From: CAYLWN01 sp964387625
GTDB lineage: Bacteria; Patescibacteriota; Microgenomatia; UBA10105
DNA: 64,000 nt
NCBI GenBank assembly: GCA_964387625.1
Contig: CAYLWN010000003.1
Span: 1 to 64,000, forward strand
Direction: 5' to 3'
Position numbers and translations under genes: made by a program. The notes beneath the pieces are model-generated. The model saw only the letters and a list, made by a program, of their open reading frames with translations. It had not been told where the DNA came from and made no database searches. Of this stretch, positions 52,210 through 59,376 are shown piece after piece (position 1 is the stretch's first letter; each line of letters starts with the position of its first letter).

Positions 52210-54468
52210 TTAAATTGAAATTAAGTTTTTTTCCGCCTTTTTCAAAAGAACTGCATTAATAGCAACGATAATTGATGATGCTGACATAAGAAGGGCAGAA
52301 AATTCGGGTCGTAGTGTAATGCCAAAACTAGGATATAATACTCCTGCTGCTACAGGGATAGCGAGTATATTATACACGCTAGCCCACACAAGATTTTCCT
52401 TCATTTTTCTTACCGTAGCTTTAGACAGTTTAATCGCTCTTATTATGTCTGCAGGATCAGATTTCATTAAGACTACTTTGGCAGTTTCAATGGCCACGTC
52501 GGTACCTGCTCCAATAGCAATACCAATATCTGCCTGAGCAAGAGCCGGAGCATCATTAACACCATCTCCAACCATCGCCACAAATTTTCCTTCATCCTGA
52601 AGCTTTTTTACATATTTTGATTTATCTTCAGGCAATATTTCAGCAAATATCCTATCAATGCTCAATGTTTTGCCAATAGCCTCAGCTGTCTTCATATTAT
52701 CTCCTGTAATCATGGCGACTTCCAACCCTAACTTTTTCATTGCTAATATTGCTTCTTTTGCAGTTGGTTTAATTGTGTCAGTTGCTGCTGTTACTCCGGC
52801 AATTTTCCCATCAACTGCCAAAATCATCAGTGTTTTACCTTCTATTAATAATCGATCAATGTCATTTTGAACGGACGAAATATCAATTTTTCGGTCAGTC
52901 ATGAGCTTTATGGTTCCGACCAAAACATGTTTACCTTCCACAACTGCCTCAACTCCATGACCGGAAATAGAATTAAATTTTTCAACCATTGTTGGAATAA
53001 TAAGTTTACGTCTTCCAACTTCTTCCAAGATAGCTTTGCTCAAAGGATGACCTGATTTTGCTTCAGCAGCTGCATCCAGTCGTAAGACTTCATCTTCAGT
53101 AAAACCTTTAGCTGCTACTGTATCAGTCACTTTAGGTTTTCCTTCCGTCAATGTGCCGGTTTTATCAAGAACTATCGCTTGGATTTTTGATACTTGCTCA
53201 AGAGTTGGAGCGTCTTTGATAAGTATATTGTGTTTTGCTCCAAGGCCTGTACCTACTGCTACAGCTGTTGGAGTTGCGAGTCCCAAAGCATCTGGACAAG
53301 CAATTACAACGGTTGAGATGGCAAAAGTCAGTGCAAAAAGCAGGGGTTGACCAAGGATAAAAAACCAAACTACAAATGTTAATAAACCTCCACCAACTGC
53401 AACTATAACTAAATATTTTGCAAATTTATCAGCCAGTTTTTGTCCTGGAGCTTTGGAATTTTGTGCTGTTTCCACCATTTTGACAATTTGTGCCAAGGCT
53501 GTGTCTTCGCCAATTTTTATAGCTTTAAATTTAACAGAGCCGGAAGTATTGATGGAACCGCCAATGACAGAATCGCCGATATTTTTAGACACTGGTATTG
53601 ATTCTCCAGTAACCAGAGATTCATCAATCGCAGACTCTCCATCGATAATTTCTCCGTCAACCGGTACTTTATCTCCAGGTTTCAGCATGAGGATATCTCC
53701 AAGTTTAACTTTTGACGTAGATACCATTGTTTCTTTACCATTTTTCCAAAGTCTAGCTTGGGGAGGAACAAGATTGAATAAAGCTTGGAGGGCATCAGTT
53801 GTTCCACGTCTGGATTTCATTTCCATCCAATGGCCAAAAAGCACAAAGGTAATCAGCATCGCTGCTGCTTCATAATATGAATCGTTACTTCCTATTATTG
53901 TTAAAACAACACTGAACCCGTAAGCAGCCGTGATACCCACTGCGATCAAAACTGCCATATTCAGTATTTTTGCTTTCAGAGCTTTGTATGTTGAATATAG
54001 GAATATCCATCCGGCGTAGAAAAATACGGGCGTGGTTAAAATGAATAGTAACCAAGGTAACGGAATGGGACTGGGTAAACTTACCCTGATAATTTTCTCA
54101 CCTAACGGAGAATACAAAATAATGGGGATGGTAAAAAATAAAGCGAAAAGGAATTTATTTCGAATATCTTCTTCCATCAACTTTGCCATTTCACGGCCAG
54201 CCAGTCCTCCATGTTCCATGCCCATACTCATGGTCATGCTCATCTTTAGTTTTTTCCAAAAAGACCATCCTTCGCTAAGACTATGGCCGGTAGGTATTTT
54301 TGGCAATTGTTTCATGACGTGTTGAGTAGTATGAATATTATGTTCCATGTCTCCATGCTCCATTTCTTTTTCAACAGGAATTAATGTCATGCCGCATTTT
54401 GGACATCTCCCGGGTTTCTTTACTTGCACTTCGTTGTGCATGGGGCAGGTATAAATTATTTCTTTCAT
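52210..54468 (-). CDS. P1B-type heavy-metal ATPase with CPD motif and N-terminal heavy-metal-binding domain
   Basis: 752 residues. Residues 6-30 are a YTCPMHNEVQ...CPKCGM heavy-metal-binding module, followed by a His/Met-rich segment (EMEHGDMEHNIHTTQH, MSMTMSMGMEHGG). The pump shows TGES (287-290), DKTGTLT (Asp435 is phosphorylated), the HP motif in SGHPLSKA, and GDGVNDAPAL. The membrane metal motif is CPD (391-393), not CPC or CPH. The promoter has the metal-island box. It most resembles CopB-like silver/copper exporters in its soluble parts. Substrate is inferred. Confidence 0.85.
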   Translation of the reverse strand: MKEIIYTCPMHNEVQVKKPGRCPKCGMTLIPVEKEMEHGDMEHNIHTTQHVMKQLPKIPTGHSLSEGWSFWKKLKMSMTMSMGMEHGGLAGREMAKLMEEDIRNKFLFALFFTIPIILYSPLGEKIIRVSLPSPIPLPWLLFILTTPVFFYAGWIFLYSTYKALKAKILNMAVLIAVGITAAYGFSVVLTIIGSNDSYYEAAAMLITFVLFGHWMEMKSRRGTTDALQALFNLVPPQARLWKNGKETMVSTSKVKLGDILMLKPGDKVPVDGEIIDGESAIDESLVTGESIPVSKNIGDSVIGGSINTSGSVKFKAIKIGEDTALAQIVKMVETAQNSKAPGQKLADKFAKYLVIVAVGGGLLTFVVWFFILGQPLLFALTFAISTVVIACPDALGLATPTAVAVGTGLGAKHNILIKDAPTLEQVSKIQAIVLDKTGTLTEGKPKVTDTVAAKGFTEDEVLRLDAAAEAKSGHPLSKAILEEVGRRKLIIPTMVEKFNSISGHGVEAVVEGKHVLVGTIKLMTDRKIDISSVQNDIDRLLIEGKTLMILAVDGKIAGVTAATDTIKPTAKEAILAMKKLGLEVAMITGDNMKTAEAIGKTLSIDRIFAEILPEDKSKYVKKLQDEGKFVAMVGDGVNDAPALAQADIGIAIGAGTDVAIETAKVVLMKSDPADIIRAIKLSKATVRKMKENLVWASVYNILAIPVAAGVLYPSFGITLRPEFSALLMSASSIIVAINAVLLKKAEKNLISI

Positions 54469-54494
54469 GATTTTATTATATAAGATATTTATTG

Positions 54495-54526
54495 ATTATA
54501 TAAGTTAATAATTAAAATCTTATGAA
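54495..54526 (-). promoter_or_regulatory. Metal-island regulator box plus -10, P1B ATPase promoter
   Basis: On the minus strand TTCATAAGATTTTAAT (54511-54526), 10 bp, TATAAT (54495-54500). A second TATAAT (54475-54480) is 6 nt before the ATG. The box matches the one before the response regulator at 13 of 16 positions. Confidence 0.7.
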
Positions 54527-54549
54527 GATAAATGTATAGTAAACAAATA

Positions 54550-54583
54550 AAGAACACCCTTCGTATGTTCAAAGAGTGTTCTT
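54550..54583 (-). terminator. Hairpin terminator after the DUF2933-like gene
   Basis: AAGAACAC (54550-54557) pairs with GTGTTCTT (54576-54583); on the minus strand it is followed by TTTATTTGTTT. Its loop shares ACTCTTTGAACAT with a related hairpin after the P1B ATPase at about 52120-52160 (ACTCTTTGAGCAT). Confidence 0.6.
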
Positions 54584-54625
54584 ACATAGGCTTTTGATTA
54601 ATATGTCATCACGTTTTGTAAATCT

Positions 54626-54652
54626 TCAAATCGGTGTTTTATAATAATCCAT
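54626..54652 (-). CDS. Eight-codon ORF behind a perfect Shine-Dalgarno
   Basis: AAGGAGGTGA, the full complement of the 16S rRNA tail, is followed by 5 nt and ATG, MDYYKTPI, TGA. It begins 21 nt after the stop of the DUF2933-like gene and precedes the terminator. The frame continues for 18 codons after the TGA. It could be a leader peptide, a coding remnant (the MxxxKTP start resembles DUF2933 proteins) or meaningless. Confidence 0.3.
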   Translation of the reverse strand: MDYYKTPI

Positions 54653-54673
54653 AAAAATCACCTCCTTTTTTTC

Positions 54674-54883
54674 TTAATGTTTATGATTTCCGCTTCTCAT
54701 CATCCAAATATGAAGAAGCGGACACAGAAGCAAACTACCAGCAAATAGCATATTTAAAGGTGAAATTTTAAAAAACGTAATTGCTATAAATGCAAAAGCG
54801 GCAATAATCAAACAAATACCCAGTACTTTTTGGGTTGAATTTGATTTAACTTGAGTATCGGTTTGGGTATTCATAATTATCAT
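54674..54883 (-). CDS. Small DUF2933-like membrane protein
   Basis: 69 residues with two membrane helices and the ending LLLCPLLHIWMMRSGNHKH. The CPLLHxxMMR...HKH end is typical of DUF2933, short membrane proteins found beside copper resistance genes. The Cys, His and Met residues could bind Cu(I). Start is ATG 54883 or, four codons on, ATG 54874. Divergent from the response regulator gene, with its own copy of the regulator box. Confidence 0.7.
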   Translation of the reverse strand: MIIMNTQTDTQVKSNSTQKVLGICLIIAAFAFIAITFFKISPLNMLFAGSLLLCPLLHIWMMRSGNHKH

Positions 54884-54909
54884 CTTTTATTACTTATAAT
54901 GTACTCCAC

Positions 54910-54941
54910 AATATATTAGGAAAGTCTGAAGGATTGATGAA
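54910..54941 (-). promoter_or_regulatory. Metal-island regulator box (weak) plus -10, DUF2933-like gene
   Basis: On the minus strand TTCATCAATCCTTCAG (54926-54941), 10 bp, TATATT (54910-54915). 11 of 16 positions match the strongest box and the distance to the -10 is identical. Confidence 0.5.
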
Positions 54942-54947
54942 GAAATT

Positions 54948-54979
54948 TTCATGAAATCTTAATTAAAAAAGGTTATAAT
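54948..54979 (+). promoter_or_regulatory. Metal-island regulator box plus -10, response regulator operon
   Basis: TTCATGAAATCTTAAT (54948-54963), 10 bp, TATAAT (54974-54979), 10 nt before the ATG at 54990. There is no good -35 box; the direct repeat sits in its place, as expected for an activator. It suggests autoregulation. Confidence 0.75.
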
Positions 54980-54989
54980 GAAGCCGCTT

Positions 54990-55664
54990 ATGCGAATACT
55001 TCTAATAGAAGATGAAAAACGACTTTCTAATGTCATCAGAAAAGGTCTCGAAGAAGATGGATTTGCTGTTGATACTGCTTTTGATGGTGAAGAAGGTCAA
55101 TACTTAGCAGAATCTGAAAGCTATGATTTGATTATTCTTGATGTCATGCTGCCTAAAATTGATGGAATTACCGTAGTTAAAAGTATCCGTAAAAAGGGTC
55201 ACAAAACTCCAATTCTTATACTCTCTGCCAAATCAAACCTAGAAGATAAAATAGTTGGACTCGACAGCGGTTCTGATGATTATATGACAAAACCATTTTC
55301 GTTTTTAGAACTTCGGTCTCGGGTACGGGTTCATATTAGACGCACTAGTCGAGATGCTAACGCTACACTTACTATTGCGGATTTGACCGTTGATCCTTTA
55401 AAACATATTGTAGGGCGAGGTGGTAAAAACATTGTGTTAACTCCCAAGGAATTTGCCATCCTTGAATTTTTACTTCATCACAAAGATGAGGTTGTTACGC
55501 GGACTATGATTACAGATCATGTGTGGGATTATAACTTTGATGGCATGAGTAATGTAGTGGATGTTTTTTTAGCAAATTTACGTAAAAAAATTGATAAAAA
55601 TACCGCTAAAAAACTTATTCATACAGTTTTCGGTGTAGGATATAAAATAAGTGAAAATGTATAA
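54990..55664 (+). CDS. OmpR/PhoB-family response regulator (CusR/CopR-like)
   Basis: 224 residues. Receiver domain with MRILLIEDEKRL, phosphoacceptor Asp51 in IILDVMLPKIDG, switch Ser in ILILSAKS and Lys in YMTKPF; winged-helix output domain with LTPKEFAILEFLLHHKDEVVTRTMI and a closing VFGVGYKI. ATG 54990 is used because the upstream in-frame ATG (54978) is part of the -10 box. Partner kinase follows 41 bp later. Neighbours make it the probable copper regulator. Confidence 0.9.
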   Translation: MRILLIEDEKRLSNVIRKGLEEDGFAVDTAFDGEEGQYLAESESYDLIILDVMLPKIDGITVVKSIRKKGHKTPILILSAKSNLEDKIVGLDSGSDDYMTKPFSFLELRSRVRVHIRRTSRDANATLTIADLTVDPLKHIVGRGGKNIVLTPKEFAILEFLLHHKDEVVTRTMITDHVWDYNFDGMSNVVDVFLANLRKKIDKNTAKKLIHTVFGVGYKISENV

Positions 55665-55705
55665 AACAGGCATTTTCATCGTGAACAATGTCGAAGGACC
55701 TTATT

Positions 55706-57097
55706 ATGAATACAAAAAGCATTCGTTTTCGACTTACGGTTTGGTACAGTACAGCACTGATTATTTCAATTGCAGTTATTTTCGTTTCGTTCTATATCAT
55801 CACCCAACAAGAACTATATCAGCATACCGACGTAATTCTTACCTCACACGCTAAACAGGTTGCATCATACGTTCAAAAACAATTAGAAAATGGTGGTATT
55901 TTTGTTGCTGACTCTCTTCCGTATAACGAATTTGGTGTGATTCCAGGAATGTTATTATTCATAACTGATAAAGACGGTGCAATTCTTTACTCAACTTATC
56001 CATATAAATCAATTCAAAATGATATATCGTACTTATTTAACCAAAGTAAACAGGCTAATCAGGAAACAATTTTAAACCGTGATTTCCTTGGCACTTCACA
56101 ACGCATGATTCTCATTTCGCTATACAAAGATAATAAACTATTAGGCACACTGATGATGGGTCATCCAATTGATGTAATTCAAAAATCCTTAAACAGTTTA
56201 CTTACAAATCTTATTTCACTTTTTGCTTTGATAGTAATCCCAACTATTTTTGGTGGTTGGATTTTGGCCAAACGGGCTATGCAGCCAATTGATTCTATTA
56301 GTGAGCAGATGCAGAGAATTACATCGAAAAATTTAAAAGAACGGATAAATAATCCTCAAACTCATGATGAAATAGAAACACTGGTACATACCTTTAATAA
56401 TTTACTTGTCAGACTTGAAACTGCATTTTCCAGAGAACGACAGTTTATCGGAGATGTAGCTCATGAACTAAAAACGCCACTGGCTACACAAAGAACCATG
56501 ATTGAGGTGATGTTGTCAAAGCAAAGATCAAATGAAGAACACATAAAGACTTTAAATGAGTTATTGGTCGACAATCAACATCTGACAAATATTGTTAAAG
56601 ACGTACTTGAATTGGCATGGTCTGAAGCGGATAAAACACAATTAAATACAGAAACAACCAACCTGTCTGATCTTACGGAAGAACTATATGAAATTGCAAT
56701 AAAGCTATCTGAAACTAAGAAATTAACCATAACCAAGCACATTACTAAAAATCTTTTAGTTGCAGGTAAACGGGATAAATTACTTCGTGCACTTCTAAAT
56801 ATCGTTGATAATGCAATTAAATACACTCCAAATGGCACGATTGTTTTATCATTAACTAATGACATAAATACCGTCATTGTTAAAGTTAAAGACACTGGGG
56901 AAGGTATCTCAAATGTTGATATACCACATATATTTAAACGCTTTTACAGAGGAAGAAAATCGCAACTAATAGATGGTTCCGGCTTAGGTCTGGCAATCGC
57001 TTACTCAATCATTACGACCTATAAAGGTAAACTGACTGTAAAAAATAATCATGGTAAAGGTGTTACTATAACGGCTGTTTTCCCTTTAATTCATTAA
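55706..57097 (+). CDS. Sensor histidine kinase (CusS/CopS-like)
   Basis: 463 residues: membrane helices at about 12-32 and 163-187 flank an exported sensor domain of about 130 residues, then HAMP, HisKA with phosphoacceptor His253 in GDVAHELKTPLA, and HATPase with NIVDNAIKYTPNG, DTGEGI and GSGLGLAIAYS. The ATG at 55706 has AAGGA about 8 nt upstream and is preferred over 55688. No clear Met/His copper site stands out in the sensor domain, so the signal is inferred from context. Confidence 0.9.
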   Translation: MNTKSIRFRLTVWYSTALIISIAVIFVSFYIITQQELYQHTDVILTSHAKQVASYVQKQLENGGIFVADSLPYNEFGVIPGMLLFITDKDGAILYSTYPYKSIQNDISYLFNQSKQANQETILNRDFLGTSQRMILISLYKDNKLLGTLMMGHPIDVIQKSLNSLLTNLISLFALIVIPTIFGGWILAKRAMQPIDSISEQMQRITSKNLKERINNPQTHDEIETLVHTFNNLLVRLETAFSRERQFIGDVAHELKTPLATQRTMIEVMLSKQRSNEEHIKTLNELLVDNQHLTNIVKDVLELAWSEADKTQLNTETTNLSDLTEELYEIAIKLSETKKLTITKHITKNLLVAGKRDKLLRALLNIVDNAIKYTPNGTIVLSLTNDINTVIVKVKDTGEGISNVDIPHIFKRFYRGRKSQLIDGSGLGLAIAYSIITTYKGKLTVKNNHGKGVTITAVFPLIH

Positions 57098-57162
57098 CCC
57101 ATTCGGTTTACTCAGGGTTAATCATGAGTGTAACCTAAGGATTAAGAACTCCTCATGTATTA

Positions 57163-57195
57163 TTCATCAAATCTTAATCTTGTTGTTGATAGGAT
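57163..57195 (+). promoter_or_regulatory. Metal-island regulator box plus -10, cop operon
   Basis: TTCATCAAATCTTAAT (57163-57178) differs from the response regulator box at one position. After 11 bp comes TAGGAT (57190-57195), 8 nt before the ATG at 57204. The open frame appears to start at a TTG at 57180, but this lies inside the promoter. Confidence 0.75.
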
Positions 57196-57203
57196 ACTTT
57201 TAT

Positions 57204-59012
57204 ATGCAAAAAACTATAGTTCCTATCAAAGGCATGCACTGCCGATCATGCGAGTTATTAATCGAAGATGAATTAACCCAAATACCCGGAGTTACCAAAG
57301 TTGAAGTTAGCGAAAAAAAAGCTTGTGCAATTGTTCATTTCGAAAATAGTCTTAATGCGACGAATGTTGAGACTGCAGTTAAAAAAGCCGGATATGAAGT
57401 AGGATTTAATGAAAGTAAACCTTGGTTTTCTAATAATTTTGATGACTATCTCGATATATTTTACGCGTTATTTGCCTTAGCTGTTATATATTTAGGCGTT
57501 GATATTTTAGGACTGTCTAAACTACTTACAACTAATATTTCTCAGCCGACAAATTTAGTTACTGTTGTGATGATCGGATTAACAGCCGGTTTTTCCACAT
57601 GCATGGCGCTTATCGGCGGTTTAATTCTTGGAGTATCAGCCAGATTTTCCGAAATTCATCCTCTTGCTTCGGGCTTACAAAAATTTAAGCCTCACTTATT
57701 TTTCAATGCCGGAAGAATTACTTCTTTTGTATTTTTTGGCGGAATTATCGGACTTCTAGGCTCTATATTTCAATTTTCCGGTTTTTCCTTAGGTTTGATG
57801 ACTCTGGCTGTAGCATTAGTTATGTTAACTTTGGGCATACAGCTTACAGGTTTATTTCCCCGTTTGGAAAATTTCAAATTGACGTTACCTGCAGGCATTG
57901 CCAGAATGATTGGCATTAAGGACCGGCAAAATCAAGAATACAGTCATAAAAACGCATTTATTTTGGGTGCCACCACTTTTTTCTTGCCTTGCGGTTTTAC
58001 ACAGGCCATGCAGTTGTATGCAATTTCGACCGGTAATTTACTCGCTGGTGCTGCTATCATGGGTATGTTTGCCATAGGTACTGCTCCCGGACTTTTAGGT
58101 ATTGGTGGAATTACGTCACTTGTTAAAGGCGTATTTGCTAAAAAGTTTTTTAAGTTTGCCGGAGTGATAGTTGTGGCTTTATCATTATTCAATCTAAATA
58201 ATGGGTTAAATTTGCTTGGATGGGATTTTAGTTCTTTAATCAATATCGGTAATAATGCATTAGCCGTTACTAACAATAATAGTAATGTAACTCAGGAAGG
58301 CAATTTGCAGATTGTCCGCATGAAACAAACAAGTTATGGTTATGAACCCAATTCTTTCACGATTAAAGCAGGTGTTCCGGTTAAATGGATTATAACATCA
58401 GAAGATCCAGGTTCCTGTTCAGCCAGCATTTTAGCTTCAAAAATTGGCGTCAGAACAGTATTGCAGCCTGGTGAAAATATATTTGAATTTACACCAAAAG
58501 AAACTGGTAATATTCCTTTCTCCTGTATGATGGGTATGTATCGGGGGTCATTTACGGTAATTGAAAATAATGGCAATCCTACTGCCGCAGCAGCACAAGT
58601 AACAGGGACAGATACTACTATTGCAGCTAATCCGCAAGCTGGTTCATGCGGTGCTGGAAGCGGAGGTTGCGGTTGCGGTGGAGGTGTTAACAAACCAATT
58701 GACACTAATGCTACTCCTTTACCAGCTGTAGTTAGCGACGATGTGCAAATTATTAAAGCAGTATATACAACTGTAAACGACATCAGTCCCAATACATTTT
58801 CTGTTAACAAAGGTAAACCTGTTCGGTTTGAGATTGATGTTAAAGATGAGGGTTTCGGATGCATGAGTACTGTAATGATTCCTCGGATTACCCAACCGCA
58901 ATTTTTGGAAAAAGGTAAAACTTTAATATTTGAATTTACACCTGATAAAAGTGGTAGTTTTCCTATCACTTGCGCAATGGGAGTGCCGCGAGGAAGTATA
59001 AAAGTGATCTAA
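57204..59012 (+). CDS. HMA / TauE-DsbD-like / double cupredoxin fusion protein
   Basis: 602 residues in four parts. (1) HMA domain with GMHCRSCE at residues 10-17. (2) Six or so membrane helices of the DsbD_2/SafE type with paired cysteines (GFSTCMALIGG and FFLPCGFTQAMQ) like those of CcdA-type redox or metal transporters. (3) First cupredoxin-like domain, YEPNSFTIKAGVPVKW ... PFSCMMGMYRG. (4) After a Cys/Gly linker (GSCGAGSGGCGCGGG), a second, SPNTFSVNKGKPVRF ... PITCAMGVPRG. Likely moves or buffers Cu(I) across the membrane. First gene of the cop operon. Confidence 0.8.
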   Translation: MQKTIVPIKGMHCRSCELLIEDELTQIPGVTKVEVSEKKACAIVHFENSLNATNVETAVKKAGYEVGFNESKPWFSNNFDDYLDIFYALFALAVIYLGVDILGLSKLLTTNISQPTNLVTVVMIGLTAGFSTCMALIGGLILGVSARFSEIHPLASGLQKFKPHLFFNAGRITSFVFFGGIIGLLGSIFQFSGFSLGLMTLAVALVMLTLGIQLTGLFPRLENFKLTLPAGIARMIGIKDRQNQEYSHKNAFILGATTFFLPCGFTQAMQLYAISTGNLLAGAAIMGMFAIGTAPGLLGIGGITSLVKGVFAKKFFKFAGVIVVALSLFNLNNGLNLLGWDFSSLINIGNNALAVTNNNSNVTQEGNLQIVRMKQTSYGYEPNSFTIKAGVPVKWIITSEDPGSCSASILASKIGVRTVLQPGENIFEFTPKETGNIPFSCMMGMYRGSFTVIENNGNPTAAAAQVTGTDTTIAANPQAGSCGAGSGGCGCGGGVNKPIDTNATPLPAVVSDDVQIIKAVYTTVNDISPNTFSVNKGKPVRFEIDVKDEGFGCMSTVMIPRITQPQFLEKGKTLIFEFTPDKSGSFPITCAMGVPRGSIKVI

Positions 59013-59016
59013 CAGA

Positions 59017-59115
59017 TCATCCTGAGGTTTAAACCGAAGGATCTTGATAAAAAATTCAAATGAAATGCAGAATTTTTAATTAGTCGAATTAATCCCGAAG
59101 CTTTAGCGAGGGATC
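59017..59115. repeat. Dispersed palindromic elements between cop genes
   Basis: AGATCATCCTGAGG ... CCGAAGGATCTTGAT and ATTAATCCCGAAGC ... GAGGGATCAT are imperfect inverted repeats of the common 'GATCATCCTGAG' type. They separate the fusion gene from the HMA gene; a terminator function is possible but there is no T-run. Confidence 0.45.
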
Positions 59116-59137
59116 ATGTAAAAATAAGGAAAAATCT

Positions 59138-59344
59138 ATGCAAACAATACAAATAAAAGGAATCACCTGTGAAGCTTGTATTAAATTGATTAAACGAAAA
59201 TTTGAAAAACTACCGACAATTACAGACGTAATAGCAAAAGACATGAGTGGAAAAATGCAAATAGTTTCCAGTGAAATTTATACAAAAGAAACACTTCAGG
59301 AATCACTTGCAGGGACCGACTTTACAGTTATTTCTGTTACATAA
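59138..59344 (+). CDS. CopZ-like HMA-domain protein
   Basis: 68 residues, a single heavy-metal-associated domain with the pair GITCEACIK (Cys11 and Cys14), sized as a cytosolic copper chaperone. The start has an AAGGAA SD. Between the fusion and CopA genes; it would hand Cu(I) to CopA. Confidence 0.85.
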   Translation: MQTIQIKGITCEACIKLIKRKFEKLPTITDVIAKDMSGKMQIVSSEIYTKETLQESLAGTDFTVISVT

Positions 59345-59376
59345 GACATGCCTGAGGGCAGACTGGAAAGAATTAT

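Noticed and set aside
57180..57203. Extra N-terminal residues (LLIGYFY) on the copper fusion protein
   Set aside because: This stretch is promoter DNA between the regulator box and the -10; the HMA domain starts normally from the ATG at 57204.
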